This document shows, piece after piece, positions 43,398-52,645 of a DNA stretch of 53,201 bases. Position 1 is the first letter of the stretch. The number at the start of each line of letters is the position of its first letter. This stretch comes from an uncultured Clostridiaceae bacterium (GTDB taxonomy: Bacteria > Bacillota > Clostridia > TANB77 > CAG-508). A program made the translations under genes and the position numbers. The stretch is taken from positions 1 to 53,201 of the forward strand of contig CATXTS010000001.1 in NCBI GenBank assembly GCA_958402495.1, given 5' to 3'. Below the pieces are notes generated by a model. It was not told the DNA's origin, ran no database searches, and saw only the letters and a list, made by a program, of their open reading frames with translations.

Positions 43398-43447
43398 GTG
43401 TCCATGTGGACCTGGTCCCAATGGACAAAATTGTCCACAGGGGACAC
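43398..43447. repeat. GC-richer nested inverted repeat after the pyrophosphorylase
   Basis: GTGTCC...GGACAC encloses TGTGGAC...GTCCACA; an inner TGGACA/TGTCCA offers an alternative fold. It starts at the stop codon and has no T tract, so it is not a standard terminator; one follows at 43457. The composition differs from the AT-rich surroundings, as for a small palindromic repeat element. Confidence 0.6.
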
Positions 43448-43456
43448 AGCTGATAT

Positions 43457-43496
43457 AAAAATATCGCTATTTCAATTAGAAGTAGCGGTATTTTTT
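43457..43496 (+). terminator. Intrinsic terminator
   Basis: AAAATATCGCTATTTC and GAAGTAGCGGTATTTT form a 16-pair stem with two G-U pairs, followed by a T tract. Confidence 0.85.
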
Positions 43497-43630
43497 GTTT
43501 TTAAATTTTGTTTTTCAAATTTGTTTTTTAGTTTCCTTTTTTATTTTGTCTTTAAATTATTTTTGTAGTTTACTTTAAAAAATTATTTTTAAAAGTGTTT
43601 TGATTTACTATGGCAAAATGTATTTTAAAA

Positions 43631-44008
43631 TTACATTTGTTGTTCGCCAGGTAAAAAGTAGTCAACCACACCATAGATAAGTGCACCTATGATAGCAGCC
43701 ATCCAAGATATTGTATATCCTGCTACAAAATATTGTGTAACATATAGAACGATAGCAGAAAGAACAAATCCTACGAAACCTTTACCGAAAGAGCTAGCAT
43801 GAAGTCCTGTAAATTTTACGATTAGATAATCTATTACTGTAAGAACAACAGCAGCAGCGATTAAAGTCCATAAGTTATTTATTTGAAAGCCTGGTGTAAA
43901 AAATGCTGTAATAGCAAGGACGATGGCAGCTGTTACAAGTCTTCCGATTATTTGCCAAATAGTACTAGTACCATTTTTGGATTGACTATGCGCTTGATTT
44001 TCTGACAT
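43631..44008 (-). CDS. Phage holin family (four-helix) membrane protein
   Basis: A 125-residue protein with a polar N-terminal 15 residues and four hydrophobic helices (about 16-40, 43-62, 72-92 and 97-118). The pattern, including GFVGFVLSAIVLYVTQYFVAGY and GALIYGVVDYFLP, resembles the phage_holin_4_2 membrane family found widely in Firmicutes chromosomes. No phage genes are near, so it is most likely a cellular protein. The start follows AAGGAGGTT on the minus strand. Confidence 0.75.
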   Translation of the reverse strand: MSENQAHSQSKNGTSTIWQIIGRLVTAAIVLAITAFFTPGFQINNLWTLIAAAVVLTVIDYLIVKFTGLHASSFGKGFVGFVLSAIVLYVTQYFVAGYTISWMAAIIGALIYGVVDYFLPGEQQM

Positions 44009-44175
44009 AATGAAAAACCTCCTTAATTTGAAATTTGCAAATATTTTGCTAATTTACATGGTTTTATAGTGTTAGTATGAACAAAAAAAATAAAATTATT
44101 CAAAAAGCGCATACTTTCTAAAAAACTGTAAAAAATAAACAAAAAGAAACGTATAAAATTTTAAGGAGGATTTTT

Positions 44176-44865
44176 ATGTTATTGACTTTTTTGAGAACAA
44201 TCTTCTTGTACATAGTCGTTTTAATTGTTATGCGATTTATGGGAAAAAGAGAAATTGGACAGTTGCAACCATTTGAACTTGCAATATCCATTATGATTGC
44301 AGATTTGGCTACCATACCAATGGCTGAACCAGGTATTCCTATTTCTAATGGTATTATTCCTATTTTAGGATTGTTAGTTATGCACTTGCTAATTTCTATG
44401 ATGAACTTGAAAAGTTTAAAAATGAGAGAATTAATTTGTGGAAAACCTTCTATCTTGATTTATAGAGGGAAAATTGACGAGCAGAAAATGAAAAAAGAAC
44501 GTTTTACGATTAATGAATTAGAAGAACGTTTAAGGGGAAATAATGTGAGTAATATTGGTGATGTAGAATATGCCATTTTAGAGACTAGTGGACAAATTAC
44601 GGTTATTCAAAAGCCAAATAAGAGAACTACCATACCAGAAGATTTCAATATTATGCCGGAATATGAAGGTATTTCTTATGATTTGGTAGTGGATGGCAAA
44701 GTAATGAAGCAGAATTTAGATAAATTGCAAAAAGATTATCATTGGTTGGAAAAGGAAGTTAGTGCTTTTGATATTAAGCCAGAAGAGGCTTTACTAGTGA
44801 CGATTGATGGAAAAGGCAATTTCTTTTGCCAGGCAAAGGATAAGAAAGATAAAAAGAAAAGATAG
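44176..44865 (+). CDS. DUF421 (YetF-like) membrane protein
   Basis: A 229-residue protein with three N-terminal membrane segments and a cytoplasmic DUF421 domain. Family marks are MRFMGKREIGQLQPFELAI, IMIADLATIPM, and the GDVEYAILETSGQITVI and RFTINELEERLR strands. Members are linked to spore and membrane biology in Firmicutes (YetF group in B. subtilis), with no defined activity. It is 9 bases from a DUF4363 gene, a pairing common in Clostridia. Confidence 0.9.
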   Translation: MLLTFLRTIFLYIVVLIVMRFMGKREIGQLQPFELAISIMIADLATIPMAEPGIPISNGIIPILGLLVMHLLISMMNLKSLKMRELICGKPSILIYRGKIDEQKMKKERFTINELEERLRGNNVSNIGDVEYAILETSGQITVIQKPNKRTTIPEDFNIMPEYEGISYDLVVDGKVMKQNLDKLQKDYHWLEKEVSAFDIKPEEALLVTIDGKGNFFCQAKDKKDKKKR

Positions 44866-44874
44866 AGGGAAAGT

Positions 44875-45264
44875 ATGAATAAAGAATGGATAATTAGTAT
44901 TGTAATTATTTTGGTGATTGTAGCTTTAAATATTTTTACACAAAATTATACGAAAGAAGTAGTTAGTTACATGGATGATACTTTGAAAAATTTGCGAACG
45001 GATATTACACAAGAAGAGGTAGAAAAAGAAATGGTGCAGGAAAAAATAGACTATATTATGCAGCAGTGGGAAGAACGATATCAAAAATTGGCTTTTTTTA
45101 TAGAACATGATGAATTAGAAAAAGTGGAAACACAGTTGACCGCTTTAAAGGCTAATATAGAGGTGGAAGAATATACGCAAGGGGTACCAGAATTAGATAC
45201 TTGTGTTTTTATCTTAACTCATATTAAAGATAAGTTTTCTTTACAAATTAAAAATATTTTTTGA
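44875..45264 (+). CDS. DUF4363 family protein
   Basis: A 129-residue protein with an N-terminal membrane segment (about residues 6-22) and a helical outside domain. The WEERYQKLAFFIEHDELEKVE segment is the DUF4363 core. The GAGGGAAAG site lies at the end of the DUF421 gene, so both are probably one operon. Function unknown. Confidence 0.82.
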   Translation: MNKEWIISIVIILVIVALNIFTQNYTKEVVSYMDDTLKNLRTDITQEEVEKEMVQEKIDYIMQQWEERYQKLAFFIEHDELEKVETQLTALKANIEVEEYTQGVPELDTCVFILTHIKDKFSLQIKNIF

Positions 45265-45325
45265 TAGAATTTGAAAAATAGAACATAAAAGTTAGTGTAA
45301 ATATTTAGAATGAGAAAAACAAAAA

Positions 45326-45365
45326 AATAACCATCTACTTAAGTTTTTATAGATGATTATTTTGG
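45326..45365. terminator. Bidirectional hairpin between convergent genes
   Basis: AAATAACCATCTA pairs with TAGATGATTATTT with one mismatch. It can end both the DUF4363 gene and dapB. Confidence 0.6.
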
Positions 45366-45390
45366 TTATCTATTATATTATTACTATTTT

Positions 45391-46140
45391 TTAGTTTATC
45401 AAATCTTCCATAGAATATAATCCAATAGGTTGCTGAAGAAGAAAATGGGCAGCTTTTAGGGCACCATCGGCGAATACACGTCTAGAATAAGCTTTATGGG
45501 TAATTTCAAAAGTTTCATTTTGACCAATGAATTGTACACTATGTTCACCTACAATATTGCCACCACGTATAGAGGAAAAACCAATTTCATCTTTAGAACG
45601 TTTTTCACGTTTTTGAAGACGATTAAAGTCATAAGTATAACGATTGTTCATAGCTTCATTAATGCTGTTAGCTAACATAAGAGCAGTTCCGCTAGGAGCA
45701 TCAATTTTACGATTATGGTGGGCTTCTATAATTTCAATATCTGTATCCTGCAAAGCTTTTGCAGCAATTTGTAGTAATTTAGTCATTAGAAAGATATCAA
45801 AGGACATATTAGAAGATTGAAAAATAGGAATTTGTTTAGCATAGTTTCTAATTTGTTCTTCTTGCTCTACTGAAAATCCAGTGGTGGCAATGACAACTGG
45901 TATTTTTTTAGAAGCAGCAAAAGCTAACATATTGAAAGTGGCTACTGGGACAGAAAAATCAATGATGACGTCAGGTAGTTCAAGGATATTTTCAAAAGAA
46001 GTATAAACCGGAAAAGAATATTTGCCTGTGTTTTCTTGGTCAAAACCTCCTATTAAAACGAAATCTTCATAGGTATCCATTTGGGCAATTAATTCTTGTC
46101 CCATTTTCCCATTACAACCATTTACAAATACAGATATCAT
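45391..46140 (-). CDS. dapB: 4-hydroxy-tetrahydrodipicolinate reductase
   Basis: A 249-residue enzyme of the lysine/diaminopimelate pathway that reduces the product of DapA with NAD(P)H. The start has NGCNGKMGQELI, a variant of the usual GxxGxMG nucleotide loop. The catalytic motif is EAHHNRKIDAPSGTAL. ATG 46140 is preferred over ATG 46149 because AAAGG is only about three bases before the latter. It is the last gene of the asd-dapA-HD-dapB set, but a terminator lies just upstream, so it may also have its own promoter. Confidence 0.95.
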   Translation of the reverse strand: MISVFVNGCNGKMGQELIAQMDTYEDFVLIGGFDQENTGKYSFPVYTSFENILELPDVIIDFSVPVATFNMLAFAASKKIPVVIATTGFSVEQEEQIRNYAKQIPIFQSSNMSFDIFLMTKLLQIAAKALQDTDIEIIEAHHNRKIDAPSGTALMLANSINEAMNNRYTYDFNRLQKREKRSKDEIGFSSIRGGNIVGEHSVQFIGQNETFEITHKAYSRRVFADGALKAAHFLLQQPIGLYSMEDLIN

Positions 46141-46194
46141 AATTATCATCCTTTCTATTAAAAAATATAAAATAATAAAAATATAAAAAACAAC

Positions 46195-46227
46195 CCAGTA
46201 TTTAACTTTTTTTCTTTTAAATACTGG
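46195..46227 (-). terminator. Terminator after the HD-domain gene
   Basis: CCAGTATTTAA and TTAAATACTGG form a perfect 11-pair stem; on the minus strand GTTGTTTTTTATATTTTT follows. Confidence 0.8.
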
Positions 46228-46242
46228 ATTACAAAATATGTC

Positions 46243-46797
46243 TTAAACAACCGCTAAAGAACCTAAAAGACATAAAAATACATAAGCATAGCGATAAATT
46301 TTCTTTTTGTTTAAAATTTTAGCATAATAATGAGTAGACTCTGTTATAGCACAATATTTATCTACAAAGGTAATGATAAAACTTTCCTTATATTTAGGAA
46401 GAGCAAAAGTTACTGGCCACATGTGTTTGACAATAATATCTTTTTCTTTCTCATTTAGAGTAAATAAAGCAGAGGCGCTTTTTAAAGCAATTTTAGGATG
46501 TACAAAAGCATGTAAACCTTCTATTTCCATATCTCTTTGATTTTTTCTCCAATCATATAAAAACAAATCATGTAACATGCCAGCTCTAGCTATTGCTACA
46601 TAATCTAAGTGCAGTTTTTTGGCAAGCTTATAACTTAAATAAGCAACATGCATGCAATGCTTGTAAGTACTGGTATCATAATGTTGTCTATAATTTTTCA
46701 TTTGCATGACCACTTCATTGGTAGCAATATCTTTAATAATACTATAAAAATTTTTATTTTCTAAAGATTCATTTGTCTTAACTAACAATTCATCCAT
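46243..46797 (-). CDS. HD-domain phosphohydrolase
   Basis: A 184-residue protein. The HD motif is MLHDLFLYDW, with an upstream histidine in YKHCMHVAYLSY and a downstream HPKIALKSA and FVDKYCAITE, the metal-ligand order of HD hydrolases. The last 20 residues are hydrophobic and could sit in the membrane. The substrate (nucleotide or phosphoester) is unknown. It lies between dapA and dapB on the same strand, but has no known link to lysine synthesis. Confidence 0.85.
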   Translation of the reverse strand: MDELLVKTNESLENKNFYSIIKDIATNEVVMQMKNYRQHYDTSTYKHCMHVAYLSYKLAKKLHLDYVAIARAGMLHDLFLYDWRKNQRDMEIEGLHAFVHPKIALKSASALFTLNEKEKDIIVKHMWPVTFALPKYKESFIITFVDKYCAITESTHYYAKILNKKKIYRYAYVFLCLLGSLAVV

Positions 46798-46915
46798 GTT
46801 CTTCTTTTCTCCTAATTAAAAGTGAATTCTTACTAACTCTTATTTTAGCACAAAGAGCCTAAAAAGGGAAGGGTATTAAGAAAATTTTAATACCTAGAAT
46901 ATCCTATAATTAGTA

Positions 46916-46943
46916 AAGACATGATGTGTTGTCATCATGTCTT
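46916..46943 (-). terminator. Hairpin between dapA and the HD-domain gene
   Basis: AAGACATGATG and CATCATGTCTT form a perfect 11-pair stem with a 6-base loop. The following T tract on the minus strand is short, so it may be a weak terminator. Confidence 0.55.
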
Positions 46944-46955
46944 AAAAACAGATAA

Positions 46956-47846
46956 TTATACCGATTGTTGAAATGTTTTCATTGCTTTTTCTAATTTCTC
47001 TTTTCCCGCAGGGCTCATTTCAACTAATGGTAGACGAGGAATACCAAATGAATAGCCTTTATAGTTTAGGGCATATTTAACAGGAATAGGATTTACCTCA
47101 GAAAATAAGGCTTCTACAAGTGGTAAACATTTTAATTGTGCTTCTCTTGCTTTTTGGATATTTCCTTCTAAAAAATCACTAACCATTTGATGGGTAAAGT
47201 GTGGTTCTATATTAGATAATACAGAGATGACGCCTAAGCCCCCTAGGGATAAGATAGGAATGATTTGGTCATCATTTCCAGAATAGATAGCTAGATTATC
47301 ACCACATAAAGAAGCTGTTTTAGCAATCTGTGCAATATTACCAGAAGCTTCCTTGATAGCTACAATATTTTCTATTTTAGATAATGCTAAACAAGTTTCA
47401 GGTAAAATGTTGACACCTGTTCTGCTGGGAACATTATATAAAATAATAGGAATCGAAACACAATTGGCTATAGCTGTGTAATGGGCAATTAAACCAGCTT
47501 GTGTCGTTTTATTATAATAAGGTGTAACAAGTAACAGACCATCAGCTCCAACAGATTGGGCATATTGGGACATTTCTATAGCTACTTTGGTATGATTGCT
47601 ACCAGTTCCTGCTATAACAGGTACCCTCTTAGCAACTGTATCTACTGTAAATTTAATAGTCTCTTTTCTTTCCTGTTCTGTCATAGTAGAACTTTCGCCT
47701 GTAGTACCACAAACAATAATAGCATCTACACCTTGCTCAATTTGAAATTCTAATAGTTTTTTTAATTCTTCAAAGTTAACGCCATCATCTTCGCTAAATG
47801 GAGTGGCGATGGCAGTGCCACATCCTTTAAATAATATTTTTTTCAT
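46956..47846 (-). CDS. dapA: 4-hydroxy-tetrahydrodipicolinate synthase
   Basis: A 296-residue TIM-barrel lyase condensing pyruvate with aspartate semialdehyde, the first committed step to diaminopimelate and lysine. The Schiff-base lysine is in IVAIKEASGN, the catalytic tyrosine in ILYNVPSRTG, and GTTGES binds pyruvate. Length is normal. It lies 111 bases downstream of asd, which makes its substrate. No lysine riboswitch is seen upstream. Confidence 0.97.
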   Translation of the reverse strand: MKKILFKGCGTAIATPFSEDDGVNFEELKKLLEFQIEQGVDAIIVCGTTGESSTMTEQERKETIKFTVDTVAKRVPVIAGTGSNHTKVAIEMSQYAQSVGADGLLLVTPYYNKTTQAGLIAHYTAIANCVSIPIILYNVPSRTGVNILPETCLALSKIENIVAIKEASGNIAQIAKTASLCGDNLAIYSGNDDQIIPILSLGGLGVISVLSNIEPHFTHQMVSDFLEGNIQKAREAQLKCLPLVEALFSEVNPIPVKYALNYKGYSFGIPRLPLVEMSPAGKEKLEKAMKTFQQSV

Positions 47847-47957
47847 AATTTTCCTTCTTTCTGAAAAGGCAATATAGCAAAGAAAATATACTTATAATTT
47901 CTCTTAAGGCTTATTATAAAATAAAGTCATCAAAAAGAAAATAGTTTTCCTCCATTT

Positions 47958-48977
47958 TTATAAAGAGGAATTCTTTTCTATTAATTTTTCTACAATTTGA
48001 ATAGCATTAGAAGCAGCACCTTTACGAATATTATCTGCTACCACCCATAGGTTTAAACCAAAGGCAATACTATCATCTCTTCTAATTCTACCAACAAATA
48101 CTTCATCAAAACCAGTAGCATAAGTAGCTAGTGGGTAAAGATAATAAGAAGGATTGTCTTGCACAACGACGCCAGGGCTATGTTTTAATAAATCTTTTAC
48201 TGCTTCTATGTCGAAATCTTTTTCAAATTCTAGATTGATAGACTCACTATGGGAATTGAAAACAGGAACTCTAACAGCAGTTGCTGTAATGGGTAAATCT
48301 GGTTTTTTCAAAATTTTCCTGGTTTCTTGTATCATCTTTTCTTCTTCTTTGGTATAGCCATTGTCTAAAAAGACATCAATATGGGGTAAGCAGTTACTAA
48401 AGATAGGATAAGGAAATTTTTGAAGATAGCTGGTGTCTTCGTCATTTCTATGGACGATACCATTTTCTAAATCAGCAATTCCTTTAGAACCGGCACCAGA
48501 CACTGCTTGATAAGTGGAATAGACCACTCTCTTAATATGATAGACATCGTCCAAAGGCTTTAAAGCTACGACAGCCTGAATCGTAGAACAATTAGGGTTA
48601 GCAATGATACCATGATGATGTAAAATTTCTTCTGGATTTACCTCTGGTACAACTAAAGGAACATTTTCATCCATACGAAAAGCACTACTATTGTCTACAA
48701 CAACACAACCTTTGCTAGCAGCGATAGGAGAATATTTTTTAGATGTTTCTCCACCTGCTGAAAAGATAGCAAAATCAAAGCCATCATCAAAAGAATGCTC
48801 CGTCAATTCTTGTATTTCATATTCTTTTCCCATAAAGGAAACTTGTTTTCCAGCAGACCTGCTAGATGCAAAAAGAACATATTCTGCAATAGGGAGTTTT
48901 TTCTCCTCCAATACTTTTAGAACTGTTCTTCCTACAACACCTGTAGCTCCTACTACAGCTAATTTGTAATTTTTCAT
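47958..48977 (-). CDS. asd: Aspartate-semialdehyde dehydrogenase
   Basis: A 339-residue enzyme reducing aspartyl phosphate to the semialdehyde that feeds lysine, threonine and methionine synthesis. The nucleotide loop is VVGATGVVGRTVL, the catalytic cysteine is in NPNCSTIQ, and the active-site histidine region is near VRVPVFNSHSESI. YQAVSGAGSKG is also typical. It is the first gene of the lysine set on this strand. The start follows CGAGGTG on the minus strand. The upstream 260 bases show no lysine riboswitch. Confidence 0.97.
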   Translation of the reverse strand: MKNYKLAVVGATGVVGRTVLKVLEEKKLPIAEYVLFASSRSAGKQVSFMGKEYEIQELTEHSFDDGFDFAIFSAGGETSKKYSPIAASKGCVVVDNSSAFRMDENVPLVVPEVNPEEILHHHGIIANPNCSTIQAVVALKPLDDVYHIKRVVYSTYQAVSGAGSKGIADLENGIVHRNDEDTSYLQKFPYPIFSNCLPHIDVFLDNGYTKEEEKMIQETRKILKKPDLPITATAVRVPVFNSHSESINLEFEKDFDIEAVKDLLKHSPGVVVQDNPSYYLYPLATYATGFDEVFVGRIRRDDSIAFGLNLWVVADNIRKGAASNAIQIVEKLIEKNSSL

Positions 48978-49241
48978 GTAAAAAGCACCTCGCTTATATC
49001 ATAAACCATATAGAACATAGTTATCTCCTACATTAGATATGTACATTATATGGTAATTTCTTAAAAATAGAAACCTTTTTTTGCAAAATAATAGAAAAAA
49101 TAAAATAAGGTTACCAATTGGAAAGAAAAAGAATAAAAATTTAAAATACTTTGCCAGCAACTCTTTTAAAATGCAAGAAAACATGTTAGAATGAAAAAAT
49201 AAAAAGCATTTTACTTTCATAAGAAAAGGAAGGGAGAAAAA

Positions 49242-51291
49242 ATGCAAGAACTAAAAAAGGAAGTACAATATATTAAAGGGGTAGGACCAGCAAGAGCGGT
49301 ACTATTAAATAAGTTAGGCATTTATACTTTAGAAGATTTAATTACTTACTATCCTAGAGAGTATGAAGATAGAGGAAAACCAAAGTTAATTGCTAATTTA
49401 GAAGAAGGAGAAGAGGTTCTAATTGAGGCAGTAGCTGTTTCTAGGATTAGTGAAGCAAGAATTAGAAAAAGTATGACGATTTATAAATTAGTGGTGCGCG
49501 ATGAATCTGGAACTTGTACAATTACTTGGTTTAATCAAAGTTATTTGAAAAATCGATTTGAAATCGGGAAGACGTATAAATTTTATGGAAAAGTTTCTAT
49601 CAAATATGGAAAAGTAGAAATGAATTCTCCCGTTTTTGATGATGAACATACGTCTAAAAACACAGGTAAAATTATTCCTATTTATCCTTTGACTTATCAA
49701 TTATCACAAAACACCATTCGTAAAATTATCGAAAATGGTTTAGAAATAGTTAAAGGAAAATTACCAGAAACATTACCGGAATATATTAAACAAGAATATC
49801 AATTAGAAGAGGAAAATCAAGCGGTTTATCAAATTCATTTTCCACAAGATTTTTCTGAATTTGAAAGAGCTAGAAAGCGTTTGGTGTTTGAAGAATTACT
49901 ATCTATGCAATTGGCCTTAATGAGTTTAAAAAATGAAACCATAGAAGAAACAGGTATTGCTTATAGTAAAGCTATAAAAATGTCAGATGTGATTAATGAA
50001 TTGCCATTTCATTTAACAAAAGCACAATTAAAAGTCTTAGAAGAAATCGATAATGACATGGAACAGATAAAGCCAATGAACCGTTTACTACAAGGAGATG
50101 TAGGCTCACGGAAAAACGGTAGTTTCTATTATAGCAAGTTATAAAGCGGTAAAATGTGGCTATCAAGTTGCCATTATGGCACCAACGGCAATTCTAGCAG
50201 CACAACATTTGGAAAGTTTTGAAGCTATTTTATCTAAGTGGGGAATTAGGTGTGCATTGCTAATTGGTAGTGTTACGAAAAAGAAAAAAGAAGAAATCTT
50301 AGAACAATTACAAAGTGGAGAGATAGATATACTAATTGGTACACATGCCTTGTTAGAAGAAAATGTAGTTTTTAAAAAGTTAGGATTAGTAGTAACTGAT
50401 GAGCAACATAGATTTGGTGTTAAACAAAGGGGAAAAATGATTGCAAAAGGAGAAAATCCAGATGTATTGGTTATGACAGCCACACCAATTCCAAGAACAC
50501 TGGCTTTGATTTTATATGGAGACTTAGATATTTCTATTATTGATGAATTACCACCCAATAGGAAAAAGATTGATACCTTTGCAGTAACTAAGTCCATGGA
50601 AGATAGAGTAAATCGTTTTATCAAAAAACAAATTGAGGAGGGTAGGCAAGTATATGTCGTTTGTCCTTTAGTAGAAGAAACAGAAGAAATTAAGGCAAAA
50701 GCAGTCCTAGAACTGGCAGAAAAATATGAAAAAGAAATTTTTAAAGAATATAAAGTAGCCTTTTTACATGGAAAGATGAGACCTAAAGAAAAAGATGAAA
50801 TTATGGGGCAATTTAAACAAGGGAACATAGACATATTGGTGTCTACCACCGTTATTGAAGTCGGCGTAAATGTCCCTAACGCTAGTATTATGGTGGTGGA
50901 AAATGCGGAACGATTTGGTTTAGCACAATTGCATCAGTTAAGAGGGCGTGTAGGAAGAGGAGAATATCAATCCTATTGTATTTTAAAATATAATAGTCAA
51001 TCAGATGTAGTAAGACAGAGAATGCAAATTATGCAAAGTACGAATGATGGATTTCTGATTGCAGAAAAGGATTTAGAATTAAGAGGAACAGGAGAATTTT
51101 TTGGAACTAGACAACACGGTCTTCCAGAATTTAAAATTGCTAATTTATTTGAAGATATGCCTATTTTAAAACTGGTACAAGAACTATGTATTCGTATAGA
51201 ACAAGAAGACCCTAAAATACAATTAGAAAAAAATACAAGATTAAAAGGACTAATACAGAAGAAATTTCAAAGAGGAATGATTGAATTATAA
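49242..51291 (+). CDS. recG: ATP-dependent DNA helicase RecG, interrupted by +1 frameshift at a CGG codon
   Basis: Two frames make one 682-residue RecG, the usual length. RecG remodels stalled replication forks and recombination intermediates. The first frame has the wedge domain (KGVGPARAVLLNKLGI, YYPREYEDR) and ends in LLQGDVGS. Codon 290 is CGG at 50109-50111; the zero frame stops 11 codons later. Skipping the C gives GDVGSGKTVVSIIASYKA, an exact Walker A motif, and the second frame holds TDEQHRFGV, VMTATPIPRTLAL, TTVIEVGVNVPNA and LRGRVGRGEYQSY. No other lesion is visible. The start follows GAAGGGAG. Confidence 0.9.
50109..50111 (+). other. Candidate +1 frameshift site (CGG) in recG Walker A motif
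   Basis: The strand reads GGC TCA CGG AAA AAC GGT. Skipping the C gives GGA AAA ACG GTA, so the residues become G-S-G-K-T. Removing an A from the A5 run instead would leave an arginine in place of the invariant glycine, so loss of the C is the better fit. Confidence 0.85.
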
Positions 51292-51333
51292 AATACAAAA
51301 GATAGTTATAAAACAGGATTTAAGGGGTATGAA

Positions 51334-52545
51334 ATGAAAGAGGAAAAAATAGAGAATATTTTCAATCATAAAATGAAAGAGATAGATAAAGAACGTGTTT
51401 TAGATACTATTATATATTTTGAATGGAAACGATTACAAGAAGAGAAAACAGAAGAATACTATGAAGAGGAAGATAAACAACAAGAAAGTGAGAAAATGTC
51501 TCTTAAGGGACTAGGAAAAGAAGAGAAGCAGGCATGGAATAGGCTTAGAGAGTTAATTTTATCTGCTAGTGAAGTGTATGAACAATTCTATCGCTTTTCT
51601 ATTCAATATGATGAATTGGAATTAGTAGATAAAATAGAAATTATTTGGAGAAAAGTACAAGAACTAAATCAAAGAAGAGTGCTGGTTTCTCAAGATAGTT
51701 TAGTTACAGAACCTATACTAAACATAACAGAACAAGGAATTGTATTTGCAGCTTCTTATCAAAAAGAAATGGAAGAAGATAAAAATAATGTGAAAGCTAT
51801 CTATAATAGATTAAAGCAATTACAAAGTTGGGAATCTGAAAATACGGAAGCATATGCAGCATTATTTGAAGAGATACAGAAAGTTAGAAAACAGGATAAG
51901 AATTATCCAGTATTTTTTTATCATGGAATTGATAATAAAAAAGAAGTTATCCAAAGTATTTTTTATTATCATACTAAAGAACTTTCAGAAATAATGCCAC
52001 AGATGGAAGAAAAGCAACAAAAAGAGTTGTTAAAAAGAGAAGCTAAAAAAACATATAAACAATTTTACCGTTTTGTTGACTTAAATGATGCATCTGTAGA
52101 AGAGAAAGATTTAAACCATTATGCAGGTAAAGTAGATAATCAAAAGCTAGAAGAAATTTTAGAGGAGCAATTAGAAGAGATAATACAGATGCAAAGACAA
52201 AACAGAGGAAACTTACCAGGAGAAAACCAACCAGAAGAGCCACTTTCTTGTTACAAATGTATAGAAGCTAATGGAATAGAAAAAAAATTTGATAGAAAAG
52301 AAAATGATGGAACAGGATGTTGGACTCAAAAGATTTTTGACGAATTAAAAAAACTAGAAGCATTGCAAAGAGAAGACCCCATTGCTTATTATGAAAAATG
52401 GTTAGAGACAAAATTGTATAGAGCTAGAGAAAGAAATGATGCTACAGAGATAGAAATGGTCAGAAAGATTTACCAGGCGTTTGAAATGCAAAAAGAGCAT
52501 TTAGAAAAGGAAATTAATTCTTCTAAATTGCAGCAAAGAGGATAA
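51334..52545 (+). CDS. Hypothetical protein, charged and helical
   Basis: A 403-residue soluble protein I do not recognise. It is very rich in glutamate and lysine and mostly helical, with probable coiled-coil stretches near residues 40-65, 120-180 and 225-300. A short segment with CYKCIEANG and a later GCWTQK holds three cysteines that might bind metal. No signal peptide or membrane segment. It starts 42 bases after recG behind AAGGGGT and may be co-transcribed with it. Confidence 0.75.
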   Translation: MKEEKIENIFNHKMKEIDKERVLDTIIYFEWKRLQEEKTEEYYEEEDKQQESEKMSLKGLGKEEKQAWNRLRELILSASEVYEQFYRFSIQYDELELVDKIEIIWRKVQELNQRRVLVSQDSLVTEPILNITEQGIVFAASYQKEMEEDKNNVKAIYNRLKQLQSWESENTEAYAALFEEIQKVRKQDKNYPVFFYHGIDNKKEVIQSIFYYHTKELSEIMPQMEEKQQKELLKREAKKTYKQFYRFVDLNDASVEEKDLNHYAGKVDNQKLEEILEEQLEEIIQMQRQNRGNLPGENQPEEPLSCYKCIEANGIEKKFDRKENDGTGCWTQKIFDELKKLEALQREDPIAYYEKWLETKLYRARERNDATEIEMVRKIYQAFEMQKEHLEKEINSSKLQQRG

Positions 52546-52560
52546 AATAAGACAAAAAAC

Positions 52561-52589
52561 TTGACATTTACATAAAAAAACAATATGAT
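52561..52589 (+). promoter_or_regulatory. Promoter of the aldose 1-epimerase-like gene
   Basis: TTGACA and TATGAT are separated by 17 bases, 56 bases before the start codon. Confidence 0.75.
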
Positions 52590-52645
52590 AAAGAAGAAAA
52601 AAGAAACGAGACAAGTAAAATTAGAAGTAAAAGGAGTCGTTATTT

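Noticed and set aside
43631..44008. Holin-like gene taken as evidence for a prophage.
   Set aside because: No endolysin, terminase, integrase or structural genes are nearby; this membrane family is common on Firmicutes chromosomes.
48978..49241. Lysine riboswitch upstream of asd.
   Set aside because: The region is very AT-rich and shows none of the conserved lysine-riboswitch core.
18731..51291. Treating the three split genes as ordinary pseudogenes.
   Set aside because: Each has a single one-base break at an in-frame CGG with no other damage, which random decay would not give three times. A common sequencing cause remains possible and is stated in the finding.
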